A stretch of 64,000 bases of DNA from Acinetobacter sp. ANC 4204 (GCF_002135205.1 NZ_NEFZ01000006.1:174866-238865), one strand, 5' to 3'. Positions 8,197 through 17,282 are shown, counted from the first letter of the stretch. A program made the numbers and translations. Notes: generated by a model from the sequence alone, not told the origin.

Positions 8197-9039
8197 ATGC
8201 GTCAATATTTGGACCTTTTACAACACATCCTCGACAACGGTGGCGACAAAGGCGACCGTACTGGTACGGGAACGCGGTCTGTCTTTGGTCATCAAATGCG
8301 CTTTGATCTTTCTAAAGGCTTTCCTTTATTAACCACTAAAAAAGTGCACTTTCGTTCGATCGTAATTGAACTGTTGTGGTTTTTAAAAGGGGATACCAAT
8401 GTTCAGTATTTAAAAGACCATAAAGTTTCTATTTGGGATGAATGGTCTACCGCAGAACAAACTGCACGTTTCGGTCGCCCAGAAGGCGAATTAGGGCCTG
8501 TCTATGGTCATCAATGGCGTAACTTCGGCGCAACGAAAAAAGCCGATGGTCTATATGAACAAGATGGTTTTGACCAAATTACTTGGTTAGTGAATGAAAT
8601 TAAGACCAATCCCAATTCACGCCGTTTGATTGTATCGGGTTGGAATCCACAAGAAGCAGGGCAAGTTGCTCTTCCTCCGTGCCATACCCTCTTCCAGTTT
8701 TTTGTCCATAACGGCAAACTGTCTTGTCAGCTCTATCAGCGCAGTGCAGATGTATTTTTAGGTGTGCCTTTTAATATTGCCAGTTATGCGCTCCTTACCC
8801 ACATGATCGCGCAAGTCTGTGGTTTAGAGGTTGGTGACTTTGTCTGGACGGGTGGTGATACGCATTTGTATACCAACCATTTTGAGCAAGCGAAGCTTCA
8901 GTTAAGCCGTGACCCTTTAGGACTGTGCCAACTGCAACTCAATCCAGAAGTTAAAGATATTTTCGACTTCAAGTTTGAAGATATTGAAATCGTTGGTTAT
9001 GAGTCGCACCCTGGGATTAAAGCTCCTGTTGCTGTTTAA
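8197..9039 (+). CDS. thyA: Thymidylate synthase
   Basis: A 280-residue enzyme that methylates dUMP to dTMP using methylene-tetrahydrofolate. Motifs: [14 protein letters not shown] near the N-terminus (phosphate-binding Arg), [11 protein letters not shown], and the active site [11 protein letters not shown] with Cys162. [18 protein letters not shown] and HLYTNH near the C-terminus bind the nucleotide. The frame extends up to a GTG at 8170, but the ATG at 8197 matches the family N-terminus (MRQYLDLL) and has GAGAG just upstream. It lies ahead of folA, which regenerates the folate that ThyA oxidises. Confidence 0.97.
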   Translation: MRQYLDLLQHILDNGGDKGDRTGTGTRSVFGHQMRFDLSKGFPLLTTKKVHFRSIVIELLWFLKGDTNVQYLKDHKVSIWDEWSTAEQTARFGRPEGELGPVYGHQWRNFGATKKADGLYEQDGFDQITWLVNEIKTNPNSRRLIVSGWNPQEAGQVALPPCHTLFQFFVHNGKLSCQLYQRSADVFLGVPFNIASYALLTHMIAQVCGLEVGDFVWTGGDTHLYTNHFEQAKLQLSRDPLGLCQLQLNPEVKDIFDFKFEDIEIVGYESHPGIKAPVAV

Positions 9040-9050
9040 ACAGACTCATT

Positions 9051-9075
9051 GAATCTCGCTCAATCAGCGAGATTC
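9051..9075 (+). terminator. Hairpin after thyA
   Basis: A perfect 10-bp stem (GAATCTCGCT at 9051-9060, complement at 9066-9075) with a 5-base loop. The following bases (GCATTTATAA) are only weakly T-rich, so termination may be incomplete and leave thyA and folA partly coupled. Confidence 0.55.
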
Positions 9076-9146
9076 GCATTTATAAAGAGATATTCTTCCT
9101 CTGCTTGAGGAAAAATAAATAATAAAACTTCACATTCGAGCACCTT

Positions 9147-9659
9147 ATGGCCTTTCAAAACTTAGAAGTTGTACATGTCGTTGCCATGGATCAACAGCGT
9201 TGCATTGGTAAAGGCAATGACCTGCCTTGGCACATTTCCGCTGACCTCAAACACTTCAAAGAAATTACGCAAGGTGGTGTCGTCATCATGGGACGTAAAA
9301 CACTGGAGTCTATGGGGCGTGTTTTACCTAAACGTGTCAATTGGGTGATTACTCGCGACAGCACTTGGTCATTTGAAGGAACCAAAGTGGCATATAGTAT
9401 CGAAGAGGCTTTAACACAAGCTGTTGCGGATGTTCAAGCATCAGAAAAGCCGAATAGCCTTTACATCATTGGAGGTGGTGAAATTTTTAAACAAACCATC
9501 GACATTGCTGATCGTTTAGAACTCACGCATGTTGAGCTCAATGTGCAAGGTGATGCGTACTATCCTACCATTCCGTCAACATTTAAAAAAGTCGCGTCAG
9601 AACAACATATTGATGACAAAACAGGGATTGCATTTGAGTTCGCAACCTATCAAAAATAA
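9147..9659 (+). CDS. folA: Dihydrofolate reductase
   Basis: A 170-residue enzyme reducing dihydrofolate to tetrahydrofolate with NADPH, the target of trimethoprim. Seen: VVAMDQQRCIGKGNDLPWH, with the Met20-loop LPWH, Asp33 in the SADLKHFKEIT helix as the catalytic acid, VVIMGRKTLESMG (NADPH site) and YIIGGGEIF (the GG motif). Length is near the usual 160-170. It follows thyA by about 107 bases, a pairing that balances folate use, and precedes an unrelated DUF4105 gene by 22 bases. Confidence 0.96.
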   Translation: MAFQNLEVVHVVAMDQQRCIGKGNDLPWHISADLKHFKEITQGGVVIMGRKTLESMGRVLPKRVNWVITRDSTWSFEGTKVAYSIEEALTQAVADVQASEKPNSLYIIGGGEIFKQTIDIADRLELTHVELNVQGDAYYPTIPSTFKKVASEQHIDDKTGIAFEFATYQK

Positions 9660-9681
9660 AGCATATTCTTCTTGCTAAAAC

Positions 9682-10740
9682 ATGATGCAGAACATGACAA
9701 ATGAAGAATTTTGGCGAACGCTAGGTTTTGGATTAATTCACACCCTGTTTAGTATTTTTGTTTTGCTCAGTTCTATTTGGCTATGTTTTGCACTTTGGAT
9801 TCAACAGCCTTTCGGCTGGCTCATTAGTCGTATTTTGATTGGAACATGGATTGCTTTTGCACTCAGCGTATTAGGCATCTACATTAGTCACAACTTTTTT
9901 GGCCGCCGCCGCGATATTGTTATTTATATTCTTAGTTTTTTACTGAGCTTATCTTGGTATTTTGGTTTAGAGGCCCGCCAAGATCGTGACTGGAACCCAG
10001 AAGTCGCTAAAATTTTGTCCTATGAAAAACAAGGCGACCTTGTCACCTTACACAATGTTCGTAATTTCACTTGGCATTCAGATGGCTCATATACTGAACA
10101 GTGGGATACACGTAGTTTTGATTTGAATCAAATTACAGGTGTCAACATCATCACCTCCTACTGGATGGGACCGCAAATCGCGCATACTCTCGTCAGTTTT
10201 GACTTTGCCAATACTGCACCACTCACATTTTCTATTGAAATTCGTAAAGAAAAAAATGAAGAATTTTCAGCCATCGGTGGTTTTTTTAGAAAATATGAGT
10301 TGAGTTTAATCGCCTCAGACGAACATGATATTGTGTATACCCGCAGTAATATTCGTCATGAACAGGTTTATTTCTTTCCCATTCGCCTTGGACAGTCTGA
10401 AAGCAAAGCACTGTTCGCCGAGTATTTACGTAAGGCGGATGAGTTAGCCGAACATCCTAAATGGTATAACACCCTCACCAGTAATTGCACAACCTTGGTG
10501 TTTGATATGGTTCAAGCCATTTCCCAAGAGCAATGGCCAACAGACTATCGTATTTTAGCCTCGGGCTATTTACCGAATTATCTATATGATTTAGGGGCGA
10601 TCAGCCCACAATGGGATATGAAAACGTGGTATCAAAAAGCCCATATTAATCCACGTGTAAACAGTCATACACCTTTAACCAGTTCACAGTACTCTCAACT
10701 GATCCGCCAAGGTTTACCTGTAGACCAAACAGGTAAATAG
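9682..10740 (+). CDS. DUF4105-domain membrane protein
   Basis: A 352-residue protein. The first ~100 residues form about three membrane segments (LIHTLFSIFVLLSSIWLCF, a second around 45-65, and a third around 75-92). The rest is soluble and probably periplasmic. The C-terminal part contains HPKWYNTLTSNCTTLVFD, the conserved S-N-C-T core of DUF4105, a family with cysteine-peptidase-like conservation but no established function. The start could be 9682 or the in-frame ATG at 9694; neither has a good ribosome site. It follows folA closely and may be cotranscribed with it. Confidence 0.8.
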   Translation: MMQNMTNEEFWRTLGFGLIHTLFSIFVLLSSIWLCFALWIQQPFGWLISRILIGTWIAFALSVLGIYISHNFFGRRRDIVIYILSFLLSLSWYFGLEARQDRDWNPEVAKILSYEKQGDLVTLHNVRNFTWHSDGSYTEQWDTRSFDLNQITGVNIITSYWMGPQIAHTLVSFDFANTAPLTFSIEIRKEKNEEFSAIGGFFRKYELSLIASDEHDIVYTRSNIRHEQVYFFPIRLGQSESKALFAEYLRKADELAEHPKWYNTLTSNCTTLVFDMVQAISQEQWPTDYRILASGYLPNYLYDLGAISPQWDMKTWYQKAHINPRVNSHTPLTSSQYSQLIRQGLPVDQTGK

Positions 10741-10832
10741 ATACAACCAAAAGTCATCAAGTTAAAACTAGCAATTCAAAACAAAATTTGCTTTGATAGT
10801 TCTCAGCATACATCACAATAAGAGTCTGACCC

Positions 10833-11291
10833 ATGTTAAAAAAACTGATTGCAAGCAGTCTTTTAGCGAGTAGCTTAATTATGTCTGGCTGCCAAACTAC
10901 ACCTGCCCCATCCGATACCATTGAAATAGCCAATATTCAACAACTCCAGCAAAGGGCTTGGATTTTGACACAGATTGGCAATACTGAAATTAAAACAGCG
11001 CCAAATGAACGTAACATCCCAAGCCTTCAATTTTCAGCAGATAACCGCATCAGCGGAGCAGATGGCTGTAATCGTATTATGGGTAGCTATACCGTAGGAC
11101 GCGATACGCTCACCTTGAGCCAACTCGCAACTACACGTATGGCTTGTTTAAACAACAGTACAGTTCCACAACAATTTCAGGAGGCACTTGCAAAAGTGAC
11201 TCATTACCAAGTGTTTGGCAAGACGCTGAAACTACTCGATCGACATGGCAACTTGTTGCTACAGTTTGGTTCAGCGATTCAACCACGTTAA
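10833..11291 (+). CDS. META-domain (HslJ-like) lipoprotein
   Basis: A 152-residue protein with a lipoprotein signal (LIASSLLASSLIMSGC, lipobox Cys about residue 20). The domain is HslJ/META-like: the W-x-L-xx-I start (AWILTQIG), SADNRISGADGCNRIMGSY around residues 71-91, and TRMACLNN. META-domain lipoproteins such as HslJ affect heat-shock-linked novobiocin resistance in E. coli; the molecular role is unknown. The gene is monocistronic in appearance, with a strong terminator straight after. Confidence 0.82.
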   Translation: MLKKLIASSLLASSLIMSGCQTTPAPSDTIEIANIQQLQQRAWILTQIGNTEIKTAPNERNIPSLQFSADNRISGADGCNRIMGSYTVGRDTLTLSQLATTRMACLNNSTVPQQFQEALAKVTHYQVFGKTLKLLDRHGNLLLQFGSAIQPR

Positions 11292-11303
11292 ATCGTTGCT
11301 AAG

Positions 11304-11330
11304 AAAAGCCTGTAAACACAGGCTTTTTTA
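11304..11330 (+). terminator. Terminator after the META lipoprotein gene
   Basis: A 10-bp stem (AAAAGCCTGT at 11304-11313, complement at 11318-11327) with an AAAC loop, ending in a six-T run. Confidence 0.9.
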
Positions 11331-11405
11331 ATCCGTAACGAACAACATTGTAGTGAACCAATCTGCCCTGATATCAACAGATATAAACACAATTAGGATT
11401 TTAAA

Positions 11406-11933
11406 ATGCAACAGGCACTTTTTGGCGGTGGATGTTTTTGGTGTGTAGAAGCTGTGTATTTAGAGCTTCAAGGCATACATAAAGTGACCAGTGGTTATGC
11501 AGGTGGACATACCAATAACCCAACCTATGAAGACATTTGTCGTGGCGATACCAATCATGCAGAAGTCATTTTGATTGACTTTGATGAAATGCAAATCAGC
11601 TATGCGCAATTGCTCGATGTGTTTTTTGCCACCCATGACCCAACAACACTTAACCGTCAAGGTAACGATATTGGAACACAATACCGTTCTGTCATTTATT
11701 ATTTTGACGATGTTCAACGTGCTGTAGCGGAACAGGCGATTGCTGACTTAAAAGCTGAAGGTCTCGATATTGTAACGGAACTCAGCCCAGTACCAACCTT
11801 CTATGCCGCAGAGGATTATCATCAGAATTTTTATGCGCGGAATCCATCCCAAGGTTATTGCAACTTTGCTATCCCCCCAAAACTCATGAAACTCCGTTCT
11901 AAGTTTCAGGCTTTATTGAAAGACAGCAAATAA
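11406..11933 (+). CDS. msrA: Peptide methionine sulfoxide reductase MsrA
   Basis: A 175-residue cytoplasmic repair enzyme reducing methionine-S-sulfoxide. The active-site motif [12 protein letters not shown] places the catalytic Cys at residue 10. [52 protein letters not shown] and AEDYHQNF are all standard MsrA signatures. There is no fused MsrB domain. The gene stands alone between two strong terminators. Confidence 0.96.
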   Translation: MQQALFGGGCFWCVEAVYLELQGIHKVTSGYAGGHTNNPTYEDICRGDTNHAEVILIDFDEMQISYAQLLDVFFATHDPTTLNRQGNDIGTQYRSVIYYFDDVQRAVAEQAIADLKAEGLDIVTELSPVPTFYAAEDYHQNFYARNPSQGYCNFAIPPKLMKLRSKFQALLKDSK

Positions 11934-11950
11934 CTCAATAACTGACCATA

Positions 11951-11980
11951 AAAAAAGCGACTTCAAGAGTCGCTTTTTTT
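11951..11980. terminator. Bidirectional terminator between msrA and exbD
   Basis: A 12-bp stem with an A run on one side and a T run on the other (AAAAAAGCGACT at 11951-11962; complement from 11968). It lies between convergent msrA and the tonB operon and suits both. Confidence 0.88.
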
Positions 11981-11993
11981 ATCATCTACATTT

Positions 11994-12398
11994 TTAGTTA
12001 TCGCTAACAAAAGCAATATCTGCCAGTCCAGCCTCACTTGCACGAGACATCACTTGCGCGACCATATCGTAACGAGATTCTTTATCTGCACGAAGTTGAA
12101 CTGTTGGCTTGGTTTCTAACGCACCCGCTTCATTAAAGCGAGTTTGCAGCTCTTCCAAGCTAATCACTTGATTATCCCAAGCCACTTCGCCCTTCGCATT
12201 AATACTAACAGTAATCGCTTTAGGCGGCGGGTCGATAATATCCGCTGTCGTTTTTGGTAAAGTTAATGGAATTGATGGGTTGGCAACGGTCGCTGTCACC
12301 AAAAAGATGATCATCAATACCAACATAATGTCGATCAGCGGAATGAGGTTCATCTCATTCATGCCAGCATCGTTATCGTCACCCAATTGAAAAGCCAT
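11994..12398 (-). CDS. exbD: Biopolymer transport protein ExbD
   Basis: A 134-residue inner-membrane protein with a short cytoplasmic start, one membrane helix (NLIPLIDIMLVLMIIFLV) carrying the conserved proton-pathway Asp, and a periplasmic ExbD/TolR domain. With ExbB it converts proton motive force into work done by TonB on outer-membrane receptors. The start overlaps the exbB stop by one base (TAATG), so translation is coupled. It is last in the tonB-exbB-exbD operon. Confidence 0.94.
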   Translation of the reverse strand: MAFQLGDDNDAGMNEMNLIPLIDIMLVLMIIFLVTATVANPSIPLTLPKTTADIIDPPPKAITVSINAKGEVAWDNQVISLEELQTRFNEAGALETKPTVQLRADKESRYDMVAQVMSRASEAGLADIAFVSDN

Positions 12399-13021
12399 TA
12401 AGCTTGACCTCCAACTAAACCTGATTGAGTTGTTTTCGCCTCAGCACTTGCTGGTGCTGAATCTTGCTGCAACATAGTGTCAATCAACAAACCATGAGCT
12501 TGATCTTGAAGTTCATGTGCTAAGGTACGGTTCACACGTGCGCAGATGTTGTACGCTAATACAGCAGGAATCGCAACAGCCAAACCTAAGCCCGTCATAA
12601 TCAGTGCTTCGCCCACAGGTGTTGCCACTTGTGCTAAGCCTGCTTGACCGCTTTTACCGACTGCAACAAGGGCATGGAAAATCCCCCATACGGTCCCGAA
12701 CAAACCAACGAAAGGCGCAAGTGATGCGATAGTTCCTAAAATAGAAACCCCTTTCTCAGCATTTGCTTTTTCTGCAGAAATCTGACGAAGCAAAGCTTGT
12801 TCAGCAACAGCTTTGCGTTGATCAAAGTTTAGTGTAGCAATCTTTGATTTTAACTTAGCTAAAGCCTGTGAAAGTTGAGCATAAGCTTGTTGTTTCAATT
12901 GACGTGTACCCATAATACGTAAAACAAAAATGGTCCACGTTGCAATCGACATTGCCAACAAGATGAAATACAGTGTTTTACTGACTGCATCAGCATGTTG
13001 CCAATAAACTGAAAAGTTCAT
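12398..13021 (-). CDS. exbB: MotA/TolQ/ExbB proton-channel protein ExbB
   Basis: A 207-residue three-helix inner-membrane protein. Helix 1 is near residues 15-38; the MotA/TolQ/ExbB domain contains GVSILGTIASLAPFVGLFGT and WGIFHALVAVGKSG, then VATPVGEALIMTGLGLAVAIPAVLAYN. ExbB pentamers surround ExbD. It is preceded by tonB with a 19-base gap and overlaps exbD by one base. TolQ is a related alternative, but the adjacent tonB decides for ExbB. Confidence 0.94.
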   Translation of the reverse strand: MNFSVYWQHADAVSKTLYFILLAMSIATWTIFVLRIMGTRQLKQQAYAQLSQALAKLKSKIATLNFDQRKAVAEQALLRQISAEKANAEKGVSILGTIASLAPFVGLFGTVWGIFHALVAVGKSGQAGLAQVATPVGEALIMTGLGLAVAIPAVLAYNICARVNRTLAHELQDQAHGLLIDTMLQQDSAPASAEAKTTQSGLVGGQA

Positions 13022-13040
13022 ACTCGAACTCCTGATAAAG

Positions 13041-13808
13041 TTAGCGTTTTGTATTCAATTCTAAATCAAATGGTTGTACGGCCCGAATTGGGTAAGCCAC
13101 ACCATTCTCTTTATAAGGTTTAAACTTAGCGCCTTTGACAGCTCTTAAAATCTTTTCATCTAAAGCAGGAACGCCACTTGAACGCGTAATGCGGGCACTT
13201 ACAATGACCCCTTTCTCATTTGCTTCAATCTGTACGACTACTTGACGGTTTTCACCTTGTAAATCTTGATTACTATAAACTGGTTTTGGAGAGCGGCTCC
13301 ATTGCACACCTGAACCACCAATCGACACCGACTTAGGTGAAGTATCAGCAGGTTCAGCTTGCGTGACAGGTTTCGCTTGTTCTGGTTGTACGACAGGTTT
13401 TTCGACTTTTTTCTCTGAAATGGTCGTGGTAACTGTCGGCTTAATAGGAGTCTCTGTTGGTTTAACAACAGGCTTGACTACTTCCGCCTTTTTAACTTGT
13501 TGAACCTTTTCTACCTTTTTCGGTGGAGTCGGTTGTGGTTTTTCCACAATCTTCACTTCCTTCGGCTTAGTCGGTTCCTTTTTAGGTTCTTCCTTCGGCT
13601 TAGGCGGTAGCGGTTTTGGTGGTTCTTGAATTTTAACGAAACGAACCTTCATGGGTTCTTTTTCGATGGGTCTGAGTTCAGGAGCTTTCATGTGGCTCAC
13701 CGCCCACAATACACCCATATGCCCCACCACAACCGCAACCAAAGCAGCAACAACTTTCTTTTTCATGGGGTTAGGTGTTTGCATAGGAGAAGTAACTGTT
13801 GAACTCAT
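13041..13808 (-). CDS. tonB: TonB energy-transducing protein
   Basis: A 255-residue protein with an N-terminal anchor (KKKVVAALVAVVVGHMGVLW, about residues 16-35). A long Pro/Lys/Glu-rich spanning region follows, with many KP and EP repeats (about residues 50-160). The globular TonB C-terminal domain (EKGVIVSARITRSSGVPALD, then AVKGAKFKPY) contacts the TonB box of outer-membrane receptors. It is first of tonB-exbB-exbD. A weak Fur-like sequence lies upstream (13894-13920), consistent with but not proving iron control. Confidence 0.94.
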   Translation of the reverse strand: MSSTVTSPMQTPNPMKKKVVAALVAVVVGHMGVLWAVSHMKAPELRPIEKEPMKVRFVKIQEPPKPLPPKPKEEPKKEPTKPKEVKIVEKPQPTPPKKVEKVQQVKKAEVVKPVVKPTETPIKPTVTTTISEKKVEKPVVQPEQAKPVTQAEPADTSPKSVSIGGSGVQWSRSPKPVYSNQDLQGENRQVVVQIEANEKGVIVSARITRSSGVPALDEKILRAVKGAKFKPYKENGVAYPIRAVQPFDLELNTKR

Positions 13809-13893
13809 TAAAATCTGTTACCTAATTTAAGCTTAGCAGAGACATTGTCGGTTTCCACTATCATGCTTATCGGTTAGTACAATAAAGTAGCGC

Positions 13894-13920
13894 AATGATA
13901 AATGAGAAGTGTTTTCATTT
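13894..13920 (-). promoter_or_regulatory. Weak Fur-like site upstream of tonB
   Basis: AATGATAAATGAGAA followed by GTGTTTTCATTT has one good Fur half-site and a poor second half. The position, about 85-110 bases upstream of the tonB start, suits regulation. The match is well below that of the 51084 site. Confidence 0.25.
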
Positions 13921-13972
13921 GCAACTATTAATTTATCACTTTTTATGGTTTTTTCGAATAAAACAAAAGCAA

Positions 13973-13999
13973 AAAAGGCATACTTAATGTATGCCTTTT
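13973..13999 (-). terminator. Terminator downstream of purU
   Basis: An 11-bp perfect stem (13973-13983 with 13989-13999) and a 5-base loop. On the minus strand it is followed by a T run, 24 bases past the purU stop. Confidence 0.85.
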
Positions 14000-14022
14000 C
14001 TAATCATGTCCGCAATCTATTT

Positions 14023-14889
14023 TTATTGGAAAACGACTGTTTTGTTACCATCCACAATAATACGGTCTTCTAAGTGCCATTTCACTGCGCGTGCCAAGAC
14101 ATTACGTTCAACATCCTGACCTAATTCACGTAATTGATCTACCGTAAAGTCATGATTTACACGTTCTACGTCTTGTTCGATAATTGGGCCTTGATCCAAA
14201 TCCGCAGTGACATAGTGCGCAGTTGCACCAATCAGTTTGACACCTTTTTCATGTGCTTGCTTATATGGATTTGCCCCCACAAAAGCAGGAAGGAAGGAAT
14301 GGTGAATATTGATTACTTTCATTTCCCACTTTGCCACAAACTCTTCATCTAGAATTTGCATATAACGCGCAAGTACCAATAAATCGTTACCCTGCATTAA
14401 TTGATCTATTTCTGCATAAGCTTCGCGTTTATTGTCTTTGGTCACAGGCACCACTTCAAATGGAATACCAAAGTTTTCAACGGCTTCACGTAAAGTCTCG
14501 TGGTTAGAAACCACTTTGGTAATTTCACAAGGTAAACCACCGCGTGAATGTCGCCATAAGAGCTCCAATAAAGCATGGTCGACTTTAGAGACCAAAATCC
14601 CAACTTTCTTGACATCACTCACTAGCGCCAAACGCCATTGCATTTCATAACGCTCTGCAACATTTGCAGCAAAGGTTTGGGTGATACTTTCTTTACGCGA
14701 CTGCAAATTGTCTAGTTCAAACTCAACACGCATGAAGTAACGTCCGCCCTGAGCTTCGGTCGCGTATTGATCAAGCGCAGTAATATTCGCGCCTTGATGA
14801 TACAAAAAGCTCGATACAGCTTGCACGATCCCTGGCTTATCTTCACAAGTAATCAGTAACCGTGCTGTGTTAGCAGTTGTCATATTCAT
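14023..14889 (-). CDS. purU: Formyltetrahydrofolate deformylase
   Basis: A 288-residue enzyme hydrolysing 10-formyl-tetrahydrofolate to formate and tetrahydrofolate, balancing one-carbon pools. The N-terminal ACT domain (ARLLITCEDKPGIVQAVSSF) is followed by a formyltransferase domain. There, ARYMQILDEEFV and VINIHHSFLPAFVGANPYKQ contain the catalytic His, and GATAHYVTADLDQGPIIEQD the catalytic Asp. A second ATG two codons in (14883) is equally possible; neither has a clear ribosome site. It is single, ended by a hairpin, and divergent from nothing obvious. Confidence 0.95.
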   Translation of the reverse strand: MNMTTANTARLLITCEDKPGIVQAVSSFLYHQGANITALDQYATEAQGGRYFMRVEFELDNLQSRKESITQTFAANVAERYEMQWRLALVSDVKKVGILVSKVDHALLELLWRHSRGGLPCEITKVVSNHETLREAVENFGIPFEVVPVTKDNKREAYAEIDQLMQGNDLLVLARYMQILDEEFVAKWEMKVINIHHSFLPAFVGANPYKQAHEKGVKLIGATAHYVTADLDQGPIIEQDVERVNHDFTVDQLRELGQDVERNVLARAVKWHLEDRIIVDGNKTVVFQ

Positions 14890-14960
14890 GTCAGTTTAAA
14901 TCAGTAAAATGAAAATCAAGCCGAGTATTCTAGCGCTTTTTACTCGGCTGTCAAAACACC

Positions 14961-15662
14961 TTATGGCTTATCATCTGATTTAAATGCGGCCAAACTCGAA
15001 AACAGCTCCGAAGGTCCCATGGTATCTAATAAACGCTCATAGGTTTCACGACTCTCACCACGTAAATATGCCCCTTCTAAGAACACCATTTGACGTAGCG
15101 CCTGCCAGACCCACTTTTCTTCTAAATGGTTTGAGTCAGTAATATGCCCTGACATATAAAGGAAGTTAGTCCAGTTGGTCAGTACAATCCATAAATTGAT
15201 AATCAAGGCTTCAATTTCAGAGGCGGTCATTTGCATCAGACCTGCATCCACAAAGGCTTGATAAATCTTTTGCCCTTGCTGCATTACTTGCCCTGCAAAA
15301 CGCGGGTACATCTTACGAAAATCTTCATTATTTTCAACCAAATGATAGACATCTCGATGTAAAAAGCGATATGCCCACAATTGGCTACTTAACACCTGAA
15401 AATAACGAATTTTATCATTCGCATCCAATGCTCGGTCATCAGGAAGTGCAAGCATTTGCAAGGTCTCACCCTGATATTGCTCCATTAACTCTTTGATAAT
15501 TTCACTTTTATTACGAAAGTGATAATACAAATTGCCTGGACTCATATTCAATTCAGCAGCAATATGGTTAGTCGTAACAGAACGTTCTCCACGCTCGTTA
15601 AAAAGCTGCAAGCTGAGCTGCAAAATACGTTCTTTGGTTTTCAACGTTTTAGTTTGGGACAT
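14961..15662 (-). CDS. TetR/AcrR-family transcriptional regulator
   Basis: A 233-residue repressor-type protein. The N-terminal helix-turn-helix is clear: TKERILQLSLQLFNERGERSVTTNHIAAELNMSPGNLYYHFRNKSEI. A helical ligand-binding domain follows. The frame extends to an ATG at 15680, but the ATG at 15662 (MSQTKTLKTKERI) fits the family better. It is divergent from an aldehyde dehydrogenase gene across about 116 bases that contain an 18-bp near-palindrome, so it very likely controls that dehydrogenase and possibly itself. The inducer is unknown; an aldehyde is a reasonable guess. Confidence 0.88.
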   Translation of the reverse strand: MSQTKTLKTKERILQLSLQLFNERGERSVTTNHIAAELNMSPGNLYYHFRNKSEIIKELMEQYQGETLQMLALPDDRALDANDKIRYFQVLSSQLWAYRFLHRDVYHLVENNEDFRKMYPRFAGQVMQQGQKIYQAFVDAGLMQMTASEIEALIINLWIVLTNWTNFLYMSGHITDSNHLEEKWVWQALRQMVFLEGAYLRGESRETYERLLDTMGPSELFSSLAAFKSDDKP

Positions 15663-15713
15663 CCTAAAATAACCATTCATTCAGTGCATTAGAAGACTAA
15701 CACATAAAGTAAC

Positions 15714-15742
15714 TTGACTAATTAGAGTAATTGCTCTAAAAA
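15714..15742 (+). promoter_or_regulatory. Putative promoter of the aldehyde dehydrogenase gene
   Basis: TTGACT (15714-15719) and TAAAAA (15737-15742) are 17 bases apart. The palindrome at 15722-15739 fills the spacer, so a bound repressor would block RNA polymerase. Confidence 0.45.
15722..15739. promoter_or_regulatory. Candidate TetR operator
   Basis: TTAGAGTAATTGCTCTAA is an 18-bp inverted repeat with a single mismatched pair. It lies between a divergent TetR gene and an aldehyde dehydrogenase gene. Arms of this size and spacing are typical of TetR dimer sites. Confidence 0.6.
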
Positions 15743-15778
15743 TTAAACATAAATTGAAATGTGAAATGGTAGTGCGGT

Positions 15779-17227
15779 ATGAACAGTCAAACAAAAACAA
15801 CTTCATTGACACCACATTCTTATGATATTCAGCATCTGCATGATGTGCTTGAACAGCAAAAGTACGCTTATTTACGCTACCCACTGCCAACTGCAAAAGA
15901 GCGTATTGACCGTCTAGCACGACTTAAGCGTATCTTAGTTAAGTATCAAGATCAATTTGCAGAGGCAATTAATCAAGACTACGGCAACCGTTCAACCAGC
16001 GAGACTAAAATTGGCGAATTACTGACGTGCCTTGAGCATATTAAATATTATAGCAAGCATTTGAGCTCATGGATGAAACCATCGAAACGTCATGTTTCAA
16101 TCATTCACCAACCAGCAAAAGCGTGGGTGCAGTATCAACCTTTAGGGGTGATCGGCATTATTACCCCATGGAACTATCCTTTATTACTCTCGATTGGACC
16201 CCTGATTTGTGCTTTGGCTGCAGGCAACCATGCCATGATCAAAATTTCTAGCTCATCGGCTAATTTTGGTCGTATTCTTGAAAAAGCACTCTCTGAAGCT
16301 TTCCCTCAAGAATTGGTTTCAGTGACCAATGGCGGGGGCGCAGTCTCCGATGCATTTTGTCGTTTAGCTTTTGACAAACTGATTTTCACAGGTTCAACCA
16401 ATGTCGGTAAAACGGTCATGGCTGCTGCGGCTGAAAATCTGGTACCGCTAATCTTAGAGCTTGGCGGTAAGTCACCCGTATTAGTGCATCCTTCTATTCA
16501 TTTAAAAGATGTTGCGCAACGTATTGCTGCAGGCAAACTCTGGAATGCAGGTCAAACTTGCGTGGCACCTGACTATATGTTCTTGCCTAAAGGTAAAACC
16601 GCAGAGTTCATTGATTACTTCCAAGCATGCGTAGAAGAAATGTACCCAGACATTCTGCATAATCCTGACTATACCTCGATTATTAATGCACGGCAGTACA
16701 ATCGCTTACAAGGCTATCTTGAAAATGCCCGTGAACAAGGTGCACAAGTGATTGAAATCAATCCAGCCAATGAAATATTCACAGAGACACGTAAAGTTCC
16801 CCCTACCTTGCTAACAGGGGTCACGCCTGAAATGCGCATTATGCAAGAAGAGATCTTTGGCCCGCTGCTTCCCATCATGGAATATGATCAAATAGACGAT
16901 GTTATCGAGTTTATTAATAGCCGTCCGCGTCCACTTGCTTTATACTACTTCGACTTTGATCAGGCGCGTGCAGATTATGTTGCACAGCGTACTCATTCAG
17001 GGCATTTCGGACAAAACACGGTTTTAACCCATGTCGCACAGGACGATTTACCATTTGGTGGTGTCGGTGCATCAGGTATGGGGAAATATCATGGTCCAGA
17101 AGGTTTCTTCAGTTTGTCGCATGAACGGTCAGTGATGTCGAATCCCAAGTTATATAGCTTGAAGTTCATTCTTCCGCCGTTTAACAAGCCAATTCACAAG
17201 TTGATTTCAAAGACCCTTCTTCGTTAA
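15779..17227 (+). CDS. Coniferyl-aldehyde-type dehydrogenase
   Basis: A 482-residue NAD(P)-dependent aldehyde dehydrogenase. The fold markers are GVIGIITPWNYPLLLSIGPL (cofactor binding), FTGSTNVGKTVM, LILELGGKSPVLV with general-base Glu227, and NAGQTCVAPDY with catalytic Cys261. EEIFGPLLPI and PFGGVGASGMGKYHG follow. The short C-terminus with no bridging extension, and the overall pattern, match the CalB/coniferyl aldehyde dehydrogenase group, which also accepts fatty aldehydes. The C-terminal 25 residues are basic and hydrophobic, possibly membrane-associating. It is divergent from, and probably repressed by, the TetR gene. Confidence 0.85.
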   Translation: MNSQTKTTSLTPHSYDIQHLHDVLEQQKYAYLRYPLPTAKERIDRLARLKRILVKYQDQFAEAINQDYGNRSTSETKIGELLTCLEHIKYYSKHLSSWMKPSKRHVSIIHQPAKAWVQYQPLGVIGIITPWNYPLLLSIGPLICALAAGNHAMIKISSSSANFGRILEKALSEAFPQELVSVTNGGGAVSDAFCRLAFDKLIFTGSTNVGKTVMAAAAENLVPLILELGGKSPVLVHPSIHLKDVAQRIAAGKLWNAGQTCVAPDYMFLPKGKTAEFIDYFQACVEEMYPDILHNPDYTSIINARQYNRLQGYLENAREQGAQVIEINPANEIFTETRKVPPTLLTGVTPEMRIMQEEIFGPLLPIMEYDQIDDVIEFINSRPRPLALYYFDFDQARADYVAQRTHSGHFGQNTVLTHVAQDDLPFGGVGASGMGKYHGPEGFFSLSHERSVMSNPKLYSLKFILPPFNKPIHKLISKTLLR

Positions 17228-17233
17228 ATGATC

Positions 17234-17269
17234 AAGGCATGATCTATCACACTCGATCATGCCTAGTTT
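17234..17269 (+). terminator. Terminator after the aldehyde dehydrogenase gene
   Basis: A 10-bp perfect stem (AGGCATGATC at 17234-17243, complement at 17254-17263) with a 10-base loop and a short TTTT at 17266-17269. Confidence 0.6.
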
Positions 17270-17282
17270 TAATGAAAATCGC

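Noticed and set aside
13894..13920. Strong Fur box before tonB
   Set aside because: Only one half-site is good, so it is listed as weak. The 51084 site is the only convincing one.
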